Below are positions 42,274 through 50,887 of a DNA stretch of 64,000 nucleotides, piece after piece. Positions within the stretch are counted from its first letter, which is position 1. The number at the start of each line of letters is the position of its first letter. The notes below the pieces were generated by a model that did not search any database, was not told where the DNA came from, and saw nothing but the letters and a program-made list of their open reading frames with translations. The stretch lies in assembly GCA_964442185.1 (NCBI GenBank), contig CAYTWT010000331.1, forward strand, positions 1 through 64,000, given 5' to 3'. A program made the position numbers and the translations under genes. This DNA comes from CADEEV01 sp964442185 (lineage in GTDB: Bacteria > Acidobacteriota > Vicinamibacteria > Fen-336).

Positions 42274-43590
42274 ATGAATTTCATGACCAATACAGGCTCG
42301 CTGATCATCGTTCTCGGGATCGTGATCTTCTTCCACGAGTTCGGCCACTTCATCACCGCCAAGGCCTTCGGGATGCGCGTCTTCATCTTCTCGTTCGGAT
42401 TCGGGAAGCGGCTGCTCGGTTTCAAGTGGGGCGACACGGACTGCCGGCTGTCTCTGATCCCACTCGGCGGCTACGTGAAGCTCGAGGGCGAGCCCGACGA
42501 CAAGCTGAGCGAAGACGTGAGCCGGCAAGGCGACGGCCGCGATTTTACCGCTCGGCCACGCTGGCAGCGCTTCGTCGTCTATCTCGCCGGGCCGGCCATG
42601 AACGTCGTGCTGACGCTGCTGGCCTTCACGGTGCTCTATCAGCTCGGCTGGGGAGTCGATTCGACGCTCTACGACCCCCCGGTCGTCGGTTTCGTCGAAG
42701 CGCTCTCGCCCGCGGCGCGAGCGGGCATCGTGCCCGGTGACGAGATCCTCGCCATCGATGGCAAGCCGCAAGCTGCGTGGGAAGCGGCGCTCATGACGAT
42801 CCTGCTGCGGCCCAGTCAGACGCTGCCGTTTCGAATCCGACGCGGCGGTGAAGAACTGACGCTCAGCGTTGCGACCGCGGTTAGCGAGCGCAGCGCGGGT
42901 GAGATCGGTGTCGTCCCGCTGGTGCGCGTGGGCCAGGTGATCCCGGGCGCTCCGGCGAGTGTCGCCGGGATCCAGCCGAACGATGGCATTCTCGCTGTCG
43001 GCAGCAAGCCCGTGCGGAGCTTTCCGGAGATCCCAGCGCTCCTGGCCGCAGCGCCCGACGGGCCGCTCAAGGTCCAGGTGTTTCGCGATGGCTCGCTCTT
43101 TGAGCTCGACGTCACGCCGCGCGGGGGCAAGATCGGCATCTCGAGCAAAACCACATTCCAGCGGCTGGGCCCCTTCGATGCAGCCGTGCAAGCGTTTCGG
43201 GAAACCTGGCGCTACACGGTCCAGACGGCCGAACTGATTCGCCAGATCGTCACCGCCCAGGCCTCCGCCAAGGCCGCGCTCTCGGGCCCTGTCGGCATCG
43301 CGCAAGCCTCCGGCGAAGCGGTGCGCAGCGACTCGCCGGTGCGCGCCCTGCTCTTCGTGATCGCGCTGATCAGCATCAGCGTGGGCATTCTCAACCTGTT
43401 TCCGCTCCCCCCGCTCGACGGAGGGCATCTGGCGATTCTCGCTGGCGAGAGCCTGATCCGCCGCGACTTCAGCCTGGAGGTCAAGACCTGGATCATGAAC
43501 GCGGGGGCGATGGCGATGTTCCTGCTGATCGGTCTCGTGCTCTACTCCGACCTCAGCAAGGTGAGCTGGATCGGCAAGTACCTGCCGTAG
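42274..43590 (+). CDS. rseP: Intramembrane site-2 protease RseP
   Basis: The 438-residue protein has the zinc motif HEFGH in an N-terminal membrane helix (VIFFHEFGHFITAKAFG), PDZ-like segments (GIVPGDEILAIDGKPQ and GIQPNDGILAVGSKPV), and the LNLFPLPPLDGG motif in a C-terminal helix. Site-2 proteases cleave membrane anti-sigma factors and remnant signal peptides. No sigma/anti-sigma pair is seen nearby. It is the last gene of the uppS-cdsA-dxr group. Confidence 0.95.
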   Translation: MNFMTNTGSLIIVLGIVIFFHEFGHFITAKAFGMRVFIFSFGFGKRLLGFKWGDTDCRLSLIPLGGYVKLEGEPDDKLSEDVSRQGDGRDFTARPRWQRFVVYLAGPAMNVVLTLLAFTVLYQLGWGVDSTLYDPPVVGFVEALSPAARAGIVPGDEILAIDGKPQAAWEAALMTILLRPSQTLPFRIRRGGEELTLSVATAVSERSAGEIGVVPLVRVGQVIPGAPASVAGIQPNDGILAVGSKPVRSFPEIPALLAAAPDGPLKVQVFRDGSLFELDVTPRGGKIGISSKTTFQRLGPFDAAVQAFRETWRYTVQTAELIRQIVTAQASAKAALSGPVGIAQASGEAVRSDSPVRALLFVIALISISVGILNLFPLPPLDGGHLAILAGESLIRRDFSLEVKTWIMNAGAMAMFLLIGLVLYSDLSKVSWIGKYLP

Positions 43591-43633
43591 ACGTGCACAC
43601 CCCGGGTTTGCCTACGTAGACGGCCGTTAGCTG

Positions 43634-44668
43634 CTAGGTCTTCCCGAGCCGGCCGTTGCGGGCCGCGACGATCTCCGCCATCACGGCCAGCGCTATCTCC
43701 TCCGGAGACCGGCCGCCGAGGTCGAGGCCGATGGGGGCCCGCAGCCGGTCCAGGTGCTCCTGGCTGAGACCCGCCTCCAGCAACCGCTGCCGGCGGCGCT
43801 GCTGCGTCTTCTTGCTGCCGAGCGCGCCCACGTAGAACGCCGGACTTCGCAGCGCCACGCGCAACGCGGGATCGTCCAGCTTCGGGTCGTGGGTGAGCAT
43901 GGCCACGGCTGCCGAGGCGTTCAGGCCGAGCGCGGCGAGTGCGTCGTCGGGCCAGTCGGAGATGAGCCGGTCGGCGTGCGGGAAGCGCGCCTCGTTGCCG
44001 AACCCGCGGCGCGGGTCCACGACGATCGTGCGGTAGCCGAGGCTCCGCGCCAGCGTAGTGAGCGCGACCGCGATGTGCACACCACCCACCATCACGAGCG
44101 TCGGCGCGGGGAGCACCACTTCGACGAATATCTCGACGGGCGGCAGCGTGTCGCGTCGCGAGCTTCCCTCCGCGAGCGCCAGGCGCACGGCGGCCTCGAC
44201 CGCCGTGTCGAGGGCGCTTCCGAGCGAACCCGCGCGGCTGCCGTCGGCTCCAAGCATCAACTTGCGCCCCAGCAGATCGTGCGAGCCCGCGATCACCGTG
44301 GCGACCGCAAAGGCTCGGTCCGCGAGAAGCGCCTCATGCTGTGCGGCGTAGACGCCGGCCTCGAGCGGGGCGACGAAGACGTCGATCGAACCGCCGCAGG
44401 CGAGTCCCACCGCCCATGCCGTCTCGTCCGCGACGCCGAAGTGGAGCAGCCGGGGCGCTCCGGTCCGAAGCGTTTCCAGGGCGGCCGCGACGACTGCGCC
44501 TTCGACGCAGCCGCCGCTCACCGAGCCAGCGATGGCGCCCGAAGTGATGACCGCCATCTTGGCGCCCGGCAGCCGCGGCGCCGAACCCCAGGTTTCCACG
44601 ACGGTGGCGAGAGCGACCGACTCGCCGGCGGCCTGCCAGCGGTCGATTTCGGGCATCACGTCACGCAT
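43634..44668 (-). CDS. XdhC/CoxI-family protein (molybdenum-hydroxylase maturation)
   Basis: The 344-residue protein has the XdhC N-terminal block (VALATVVETWGSAPRLPGAKMAV, SVSGGCVEGAVV) and a C-terminal Rossmann domain (TLVMVGGVHIAVALTTLARS, VVDPR, ALGSKKTQQRR). XdhC/CoxI proteins bind molybdopterin and help insert sulfurated Mo cofactor into xanthine dehydrogenase or CO dehydrogenase-type enzymes. No such enzyme lies in the window. The M1 peptidase gene ends upstream at a 13-base distance on the same strand. Confidence 0.88.
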   Translation of the reverse strand: MRDVMPEIDRWQAAGESVALATVVETWGSAPRLPGAKMAVITSGAIAGSVSGGCVEGAVVAAALETLRTGAPRLLHFGVADETAWAVGLACGGSIDVFVAPLEAGVYAAQHEALLADRAFAVATVIAGSHDLLGRKLMLGADGSRAGSLGSALDTAVEAAVRLALAEGSSRRDTLPPVEIFVEVVLPAPTLVMVGGVHIAVALTTLARSLGYRTIVVDPRRGFGNEARFPHADRLISDWPDDALAALGLNASAAVAMLTHDPKLDDPALRVALRSPAFYVGALGSKKTQQRRRQRLLEAGLSQEHLDRLRAPIGLDLGGRSPEEIALAVMAEIVAARNGRLGKT

Positions 44669-44681
44669 CGCCGTCCTCCGA

Positions 44682-47084
44682 TCATCGGCCCGCGATCCGG
44701 GCCACGGCCTTCGCGGCTTCCCGCCGCACGGCGGGCACGTCGTCGCTGGCGGCCACGGTGCGCAGCAAAGCGGCCGAAGAGCCGAGCTGGCCCAGGGCTT
44801 CGGCCGCCGCCTTGCGCACGGGCGGCTGCGGGTCGGCCAGGAGCCTTTCGAGCCGGCTCGCTACTACGGCCTGGCCGCGGCCCAGGGCCGCGAGCGCCTT
44901 GATGGCGGCGCCGCGCGTGGCCGGGCTGCGCCCTGGGCCGGTCATCTCGAGGGCAACCGGCACGGCCCGTCTGTCGCCCAGTTGGCCGAGGGCCTCGAGA
45001 GCGGCGATGCGGATCCGATCCGCATGGGACTCGCGCAGGAGCGCCTGCGACAAGGCTTCCCAGGCGCCCTGCACGCGCAGCGCGCCGATGCTTCGGAGCG
45101 CCGCGGCCTGCGCCAGCTCACTCGGGTCGGCGCGCAGCGCCGCACTGAGGTCACCCGCCACTTCGGCGGCAGGCGCCGAGGCCATGGCGGCGAAGGCGGC
45201 TTCACGAACGCGCGGGTCCTTGTCGGAGGTCCCCAGCCGCAGCGCCGCGACCACCGGAGCGCCGCCGATCGTGCCCAGGCCCTTGGCCGCCTCGACCCGC
45301 ACTCCCCAGAAGCGATCCCGCGTCAGGGCGGTGGCAAGTGGCGCGAGTGCCTGCTCACCGCCGTCGCTCGCGAGAGCCCTGGCTGCCAGCGCTCGATCCG
45401 CAGCCGTCGGCCCCGACGCCAGGTCGAAGACCCGTTCCTGGATGGGTTTATCGGCTCGAAGCTGCTTGAGATGAACCGCTCCCGGGTCGACGAGCACGGA
45501 GCGGGGCGCCTCGTCCGCAGGCAGCGAGAACTCCTGTTGCGAACGCTCCAGGAAGACGCGCTCGACGCGCCAAGTCGAAGCTGTCGCGATCCGCACGTCG
45601 AGAGCCAGTTGGAAGAGCAAAGAGGGGCCGGCCTTGTCTTCGACCTGCTCGAGGCGAAGCACCACCCGCCGGCTGGTCTCATCCCATCGCCAGGAAGCTC
45701 GCAGATCGGGATACCCGGCCTCGAGCACCCACTGGGTGAAGAACCAGCTGAGGTTGTGGCGTGCCGCCTGCTCCATCGCGGCCTGCAGGTCCGCCGAGGT
45801 GGCGCTCTTGAAGGCAAAGCGTCGGATGTAGGTGGCTATTCCATTCTGGAAAGCCGCGTCCCCGATCGTGTGACGGAGCATGCCGAGCACGAGGGCGCCA
45901 CGCTCGTAGGTGAGGGCGCCGAGCAACTCGTTCGGATCGTCGCTGTCGAACAGCATCGGCCGGCTTCGAACCTCGGCGGGCAGTGCCAGGTACTTGTCGG
46001 TATTCTGGACGCGGGCGTAGGCTGCGGCGTCGGGGCCCTCAATGTGCTCACGGAACAGATCGGAGTAGTACGTCGCAAAACCCTCGGACAGCCAAACATC
46101 GTCCCAGCGTGCGGGTGTCACCGTGTCGCCCCACCATTGATGGGCGATCTCGTGTGCGATCGTGGCTTCGCCCGGGTTGTCGAGCCGGGAGCGCGCGTCG
46201 CGCAGGTAGTCGTCCCCGTAGGTGATGGCGGAGACATTCTCCATCGCCCCGAACAGGAAATCCGCGACGACGGCCTGGCTCAGCTTCGGATAGGGATACG
46301 CGAGGCCCGTCTGCTCGCCGAAGAAGCGCAGGATATCCGGGGTGCTGGCGAAGCTCTCCCGCGCGTCCTCGGCGCGGCCCCGGTAGACGAGGTAGTCGAG
46401 CGGAATACTCGCGCGGCCCGCGGTCGCGGACGTAGCGCTGGCGCGGACAGTCTCGTACTCGCCGGCGACGAAGGAAAGCAGGTAGATCGGCACCGGCTGC
46501 TCGAGTCGCCAGTGCCAGGTTTTCGCTCCGCCGCTCGCTGTCGCGCTGACGAGAGTTCCGTTGCCCGTGGCCTCCCAGTCCTTGGGGATGGTGAGAAGGA
46601 GTTCGGTCGTGGTCTTGTCGCTGAGATCGTCATGGCAGGGGATGAAGTAGCGCGCGTCTTCGGGCCAGCTGTTGGACCAGACCTGGCGCGGGAGGCGAGG
46701 CCGCTCTCGCGAAGGGCCGCCCGCGTACACGCCGCGGCCGGCCACTCCCGTGTAGTCGATGCTGAGCGTGACGATCGCGCCCGCCGCTGCAGCGGGCTCG
46801 AGGTGGACGCGCAGGGTCCGTGGCGTCTTCTCGAAGGCGAGGGCCCGCTCGCCGTTCCCCCGGACGCTGCGGACGTCGAGGCCCACGGCGTCGAGCTCGA
46901 GGGTGCCCGTTGCCTCCCGGAGTTTGACCGTCTCCACGACCCGGGCGGTGTAGCGCGCCGTGTCGATGAAGGTCAGCTCGAGGCGCAGATGCTCGGTATC
47001 GAGCTGCGCGTGGGCGGTCGCCACCGTTCCGCAGGAGCCGAACAGAACTGCGCCCAACACGGAGCGCCGCCAGCCCGTGATCAT
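44682..47084 (-). CDS. Secreted M1-family aminopeptidase with C-terminal HEAT repeats
   Basis: ATG 47084 gives 800 residues with a signal peptide (SVLGAVLFGSCGTVATAHAQ). The M1 catalytic part carries FGAMENVSAITYG and the zinc motif HEIAHQWWGD with the distant Glu in WLSEGFATYY. From about residue 560 on, the chain is a run of HEAT-type helix pairs (AAKGLGTIGGAPVVAAL, AALEALGQLGDRRAVPVAL, AAAEALGQLGSS). It likely acts in the periplasm or outside on peptides; the HEAT tail replaces the usual ERAP1-like C domain. It shares the strand with xdhC. Confidence 0.88.
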   Translation of the reverse strand: MITGWRRSVLGAVLFGSCGTVATAHAQLDTEHLRLELTFIDTARYTARVVETVKLREATGTLELDAVGLDVRSVRGNGERALAFEKTPRTLRVHLEPAAAAGAIVTLSIDYTGVAGRGVYAGGPSRERPRLPRQVWSNSWPEDARYFIPCHDDLSDKTTTELLLTIPKDWEATGNGTLVSATASGGAKTWHWRLEQPVPIYLLSFVAGEYETVRASATSATAGRASIPLDYLVYRGRAEDARESFASTPDILRFFGEQTGLAYPYPKLSQAVVADFLFGAMENVSAITYGDDYLRDARSRLDNPGEATIAHEIAHQWWGDTVTPARWDDVWLSEGFATYYSDLFREHIEGPDAAAYARVQNTDKYLALPAEVRSRPMLFDSDDPNELLGALTYERGALVLGMLRHTIGDAAFQNGIATYIRRFAFKSATSADLQAAMEQAARHNLSWFFTQWVLEAGYPDLRASWRWDETSRRVVLRLEQVEDKAGPSLLFQLALDVRIATASTWRVERVFLERSQQEFSLPADEAPRSVLVDPGAVHLKQLRADKPIQERVFDLASGPTAADRALAARALASDGGEQALAPLATALTRDRFWGVRVEAAKGLGTIGGAPVVAALRLGTSDKDPRVREAAFAAMASAPAAEVAGDLSAALRADPSELAQAAALRSIGALRVQGAWEALSQALLRESHADRIRIAALEALGQLGDRRAVPVALEMTGPGRSPATRGAAIKALAALGRGQAVVASRLERLLADPQPPVRKAAAEALGQLGSSAALLRTVAASDDVPAVRREAAKAVARIAGR

Positions 47085-47171
47085 CCTGGGGATCCTGACA
47101 CGAGGGCGGGGACGGCACAATCATGCCGCCTTCGCGCGCTGCCGCCAGGGCCTGCGCCGCGCGATCTTCTC

Positions 47172-47453
47172 CTACGGAAGCGTTCTCGCGAGCGCGGCGG
47201 AGGAGACGAGCGCGCTGGCGAGCAGGTGCGCGTCGATCCAGCCAATCCCGCGCCGCATCAACCGCCGCGGCCGCCGCCGCCGCACCGCCTGGATCCGCGG
47301 GCCGTCCCCGAACAACGCCTTGAGGTGCTTACGGGCCCCTCGTTCGAGCAGGGCCCGCAGGCCCATCTCGATGGCGGCCGTCTTCGACTTGGCCTCGGTC
47401 TCCCGGAGCGCCCGCTCGAGCAGCTCGGCGTCGAGGTCCAGCGTCGTCCTCAT
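47172..47453 (-). CDS. VapB antitoxin fused to a VapC C-terminal remnant
   Basis: The 93-residue frame begins with a normal VapB ribbon-helix-helix antitoxin (MRTTLDLDAELLERALRETE, then KSKTAAIEMGLRALLERGAR) to about residue 62. It continues directly into GIGWIDAHLLASALVSSAAL, the characteristic C-terminal part of VapC PIN toxins (GIGWxDAHLLASAL). The N-terminal and middle VapC portions are missing and the rest is out of frame, so the toxin was lost by internal deletion. The promoter and its inverted repeat remain. The antitoxin part may still bind DNA. Confidence 0.6.
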   Translation of the reverse strand: MRTTLDLDAELLERALRETEAKSKTAAIEMGLRALLERGARKHLKALFGDGPRIQAVRRRRPRRLMRRGIGWIDAHLLASALVSSAALARTLP

Positions 47454-47488
47454 GCATACATAAGTGCAAGAGACATATGCATTGTCAA
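47452..47488 (-). promoter_or_regulatory. VapB operator and promoter
   Basis: An AT-rich stretch holds the inverted repeat ATGCATA (47452-47458) and TATGCAT (47476-47482), with a minus-strand TTGACA at 47488-47483. The first arm overlaps the VapB start codon at 47453. The -10 is probably in ACTTAT or TTATGT around 47458-47465. Confidence 0.5.
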
Positions 47489-47526
47489 GTGCCTTCGCGC
47501 CTCGCTCGGGAGAGCCGCCCGTAAAC

Positions 47527-48051
47527 CTATTGCGGGTTCGGATCGTCCACGAAGGCCTCGCCGTCGGGCTCCTCGCCGGGCGGCAGGCGGCCCAACTCGC
47601 TGCGCACCAGCTGCTGGTGAAGAACCTCCTCGTCGCGCAACTCGGCGAAGAGCGCGCTGACCTTGGCGTCCTTCACGTGGGGCAGGGCCGCGACGAAGAA
47701 CGCGTGAGCCTTCTCTTCGCAGCATAAGGCGATGCCCAGGGCACGGCGCGCGGTCATGAAGGCGCGGGCCTCGTCGTAGTCGGGGGCCTCGACGTCGAAG
47801 AGCATCGAGCGGCGCACCTCGCGGGGGGCGTCTCCGAACAGCTCCCGGCGGCGCTCGGCGATCTCGGCGCCGTGCTTCGCCTCGTTTTCGGCCATGAGGC
47901 GGAAGAACCTCGCCGGCTCGGGAGTGCGGTGCTGCTCCATCTGGTCGGCCAGTTCCAGATAGCGCTCGTGGGCCTCCTCCTCGATGAGCGTCGCAAGGTC
48001 GAGGGCATCCTTGAGAGAGAGCCCGGACAGTTCGAGGTTCTGGATCGTCAT
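47527..48051 (-). CDS. Ferritin-like (rubrerythrin-type) four-helix protein
   Basis: The 174-residue protein has four helices with repeated E...ExxH patterns: LIEEEAHERYLELADQ, MAENEAKHGAEIAERR, CCEEKAHAFFVAAL and LRDEEVLHQQLV. These are the di-iron ligands of the ferritin-like superfamily. There is no rubredoxin domain, so it is not a full rubrerythrin. Its ATG (48051) overlaps the korB stop by one base, so it is translated with the oxidoreductase. A role in peroxide removal or iron supply for this oxygen-sensitive enzyme is plausible but inferred. Confidence 0.8.
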   Translation of the reverse strand: MTIQNLELSGLSLKDALDLATLIEEEAHERYLELADQMEQHRTPEPARFFRLMAENEAKHGAEIAERRRELFGDAPREVRRSMLFDVEAPDYDEARAFMTARRALGIALCCEEKAHAFFVAALPHVKDAKVSALFAELRDEEVLHQQLVRSELGRLPPGEEPDGEAFVDDPNPQ

Positions 48052-48950
48052 CACTGGCCTCCGGCCTTGCTGAACAGCTCGAGGATCCGCTCGCGGGGCA
48101 GCGCCTTCGGCCGGAGTTCCGCCTGGCGCTGCCGGACGAGGGCGTCGTAGCTGGGCGGCGGCTCGGGGTTCCTGTAGAAGACGCCCGTGTAGAGCTCCTT
48201 CCCGTAGTCGGACGCCAGCGCCATGGCCTTGAGACGGTCGGCGTCGTCGTGACCGAGGCTCGCCAGCGACTTCATGTGGCCCCTGTGGGCCTTGAGCTGC
48301 TGCTCCTCCTCGCCGAAAGTCACGCAGGGCGACTGGACGTTGACGAAGGCGAAGCCTGGGAAGCGGATTGCCTCCTCGATCACCGATGCCAACCCCGGCA
48401 TGTCGGCCGGGGTGCCCTGGGCTACGAAACCGGCGCCGTAGGCCAGCACGTAGAGCAGCGGATTCACCGGCTCTTCCATCGAGCCGTAGCTCGAGGTGAC
48501 CGTGTGGAGCCCGCGGGGCGAGGTGGGAGAGAGCTGGCCCTTGGTGAGGCCGTAGATCTGGTTGTCCATCACGATGTAGGCGAGGTCCACGTTGCGGCGC
48601 ACCGCGTGGGGGAGATGGCCGCCGCCGATCGAGAAGCCGTCGCCGTCGCCGCCGGCCACGACGACCAGTAGCTCGGGGTTTGCGATCTTGATGCCCTGGG
48701 CGATGGGCAGCGCGCGGCCGTGGACGCTGTTGAAGCCGTAGGCCGTGGTATAGCCGGGGATGCGGCTCGAGCAGCCGATGCCCGACACGAACGCGATCTC
48801 GTGGGGCGGCCGACCCACCTCCGCCAGCGCGCGGTACAGCGCCTGCAGCACGCCGAAGTCGCCGCAGCCGGGGCACCAGATCGGCTTGAGATCACTCTTG
48901 AACTGCTTGGGCTCCCCGGGCCGGGTCGGCGGCGGCAGCGTCGTGCTCAT
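48051..48950 (-). CDS. korB: 2-oxoacid:ferredoxin oxidoreductase, beta subunit
   Basis: The 299-residue protein has the thiamine-diphosphate-binding pattern of OFOR beta subunits: IWCPGCGDFGVLQAL with a Cys pair for the iron-sulfur cluster, GIGCSSRIPGY, HGRALPIAQGIK, GGDGDGFSIGGGHLPHA and VMDNQIYGLTKGQLSPTS. It decarboxylates 2-oxoacids (2-oxoglutarate most likely for this type) and reduces ferredoxin. It is four bases downstream of the fused alpha/gamma gene and one base upstream of the ferritin-like gene. Confidence 0.92.
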   Translation of the reverse strand: MSTTLPPPTRPGEPKQFKSDLKPIWCPGCGDFGVLQALYRALAEVGRPPHEIAFVSGIGCSSRIPGYTTAYGFNSVHGRALPIAQGIKIANPELLVVVAGGDGDGFSIGGGHLPHAVRRNVDLAYIVMDNQIYGLTKGQLSPTSPRGLHTVTSSYGSMEEPVNPLLYVLAYGAGFVAQGTPADMPGLASVIEEAIRFPGFAFVNVQSPCVTFGEEEQQLKAHRGHMKSLASLGHDDADRLKAMALASDYGKELYTGVFYRNPEPPPSYDALVRQRQAELRPKALPRERILELFSKAGGQ

Positions 48951-48954
48951 CGCA

Positions 48955-50745
48955 TCACTCCTGGGGCTCGCGGGCGTCCTGGCTCTCGCCCTGCAGCGCG
49001 AGAGCGACCTGGCGCAGGTGCTCCGCCACCTCGGACGGCAGGAACGGGTTGGCGCCGCTCTTCGGGAACGAGCGCACGGCCTTCGGCAGGTCCAGAAACA
49101 TGCGCAGCAGCCTGTAGAGCTGACCCTGGTGCGACTGCTCGACGACCAGGCCGGCGCGCACGGAGGCGAAGAACTCCCGGTACACCTCCTCGGCCACCGG
49201 GTACACGAGATAGGGCACGAGCAGCTTGGCTTTGAGGCCCATGGCGCGGGCATGGCTGAGGGCCTCACGGCATACTCCGGCGCTCGAGCCCCAGCTGACG
49301 ATGCCCAGAGGCGCCGCCTCGTCGCCGAACACGCGGAACAGGTCGCGCCGGCGCTTGAGCGGCTCGAGCTTGTGGATGCGCTTCTCGTTCATGCGGGCGT
49401 GGATCGCGCCGCTAGCGGTCGGGGCGCCGCGCTCGTTGTGCTCGATGCCCGAGGCGAGGTAGTTGCCCCCGGGCATCCCCGGCTGGCTCAGCGGGCTGAT
49501 TCCGGAGGCCGTCATCCGAAAACGCACGTAGTCCTGGAGCTCGCCCGCGCCGGGCCGCCGCCGCTCCTCGACCTCGATCGCGTCGGTATCGATGGGATCC
49601 AGGGTCTCCTTGCGCTGGGCGAGCTCCTGGTCCGAGAGCACGATCACCGGCGTCTGGTAGTGCTCGGCGATGTTGAAGGCCTGGACCGTGGTCCAGAAGG
49701 TATCGGCCACGGTGGTCGGAGCCAGCACCGGCCGCACCGCGTCGCCGTGGGCCGAAAACGCAGCCTGGTACAGGTCAGCCTGTTCCGGCTTGGTCGGCAT
49801 GCCGGTCGAGGGCCCGCCGCGCTGCACGTTGACGACCACGAGGGGCAGCTCCGAAATCGTGGCGAGGCCCATAATCTCGCTCTTCAGCGACATGCCGGGT
49901 CCCGAAGTCGCGGTCATCGCCTTCGCGCCGGCGAAGGACGCGCCCACCGCGGCCCCGATCCCCGCGATCTCGTCCTCGGCCTGCAGCACCGTGCCGCCGT
50001 ACTTCCAGATCTCGCGGCTCAGGAACTGCATGATCTCGGTCGAGGGCGTGATCGGGTAGCCGCCGAAGAAGCGGCAGCCGGCGAAGATCGCCGCGGCCCC
50101 GCAGATCTCGTTACCGTCGGTGAGCAGCTTGGCCGGGGCCCGGTCTGCGGGCTTCGCCAGCGGCATTGGCTCGCGCAGCGGATGAGCGGCGCCCCAGGCC
50201 TCGCCCGCCGCGAACGCGCGCTCCGCGGACTCGAGCACCTCGGCGCCCTTCTTGGCGAGCTTCTTCCGCATCCCGTCGAGCAGGCCCTCGCGGGCCACGC
50301 CGAAGAACGCCGCAATCAGGCCGAGGATCACGCTGTTCTTGGCGCGCTCGGTGCCGGCGCTCTCCCGCGCAAGCTCGGCGATCGGGACCGCCAGCACCTC
50401 CTTCGGCGTGACGCCGACGAGCGGCAGCCTGTCTGGGAGCACACCGCTGCGCGCGTCGTAGAGCACCACCGTCGCGCCGCTGACCGGCAGCTCCGCGCCG
50501 AACTTCATGAAGTCGTCCCAGTTGAGCGCTACGGCCACGTCCAGGGCGCCGCCGGGATTCAGGATCTCGGACGTGGCGATCCGCACGCGGCAGGAGGATT
50601 CGCCGCCACGGATCTGCGAGCCGAAGCTCTTGGTCATGATCGCGTGGTAGCCCTCCGCCGCCGCAGCAGCGATCAACGACTCGCCCGCGGAGAGGATACC
50701 GTCGCCGCCCGAGCCGGCCATGCCGAAGACGAGATCAGTTCGCAT
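48955..50745 (-). CDS. korA: 2-oxoacid:ferredoxin oxidoreductase, fused gamma-alpha subunit
   Basis: ATG 50745 (GGGAG upstream) gives 596 residues. The N-terminal gamma-type domain has GMAGSGGDGILSAGESLI and SQIRGGESSCRV. From about residue 215 the alpha part has FFGGYPITPSTEIM, QAEDEIAGIGAAVGASFAG, TATSGPGMSLKSE and VQRGGPSTGMPTK, the substrate and cofactor residues. This two-subunit KorAB form lacks a separate ferredoxin-like delta subunit, as in many aerobic or microaerophilic bacteria. It could feed low-potential electrons to the respiratory genes next door. Confidence 0.92.
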   Translation of the reverse strand: MRTDLVFGMAGSGGDGILSAGESLIAAAAAEGYHAIMTKSFGSQIRGGESSCRVRIATSEILNPGGALDVAVALNWDDFMKFGAELPVSGATVVLYDARSGVLPDRLPLVGVTPKEVLAVPIAELARESAGTERAKNSVILGLIAAFFGVAREGLLDGMRKKLAKKGAEVLESAERAFAAGEAWGAAHPLREPMPLAKPADRAPAKLLTDGNEICGAAAIFAGCRFFGGYPITPSTEIMQFLSREIWKYGGTVLQAEDEIAGIGAAVGASFAGAKAMTATSGPGMSLKSEIMGLATISELPLVVVNVQRGGPSTGMPTKPEQADLYQAAFSAHGDAVRPVLAPTTVADTFWTTVQAFNIAEHYQTPVIVLSDQELAQRKETLDPIDTDAIEVEERRRPGAGELQDYVRFRMTASGISPLSQPGMPGGNYLASGIEHNERGAPTASGAIHARMNEKRIHKLEPLKRRRDLFRVFGDEAAPLGIVSWGSSAGVCREALSHARAMGLKAKLLVPYLVYPVAEEVYREFFASVRAGLVVEQSHQGQLYRLLRMFLDLPKAVRSFPKSGANPFLPSEVAEHLRQVALALQGESQDAREPQE

Positions 50746-50831
50746 CCGCACTCCCTTGAGTCACTCCGAGCCCTAGCACCGTCACTGCCGCCTCCCAGGA
50801 TCCGCGGAGAGTAGGCTAGGAGTTCCTTCGG

Positions 50832-50869
50832 AAAAGACGACGGGCGTCGGGGATCTCCCCGACGCCCGT
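50832..50869 (-). terminator. Rho-independent terminator of the MtrB-like/MtrA-like operon
   Basis: A perfect 13-base-pair stem ACGGGCGTCGGGG/CCCCGACGCCCGT (50840-50852 with 50857-50869), with a four-base loop, is followed on the minus strand by four T (50835-50832). It is 18 bases past the barrel gene stop. Confidence 0.8.
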
Positions 50870-50887
50870 AGAACGTCCACGAGAGCC

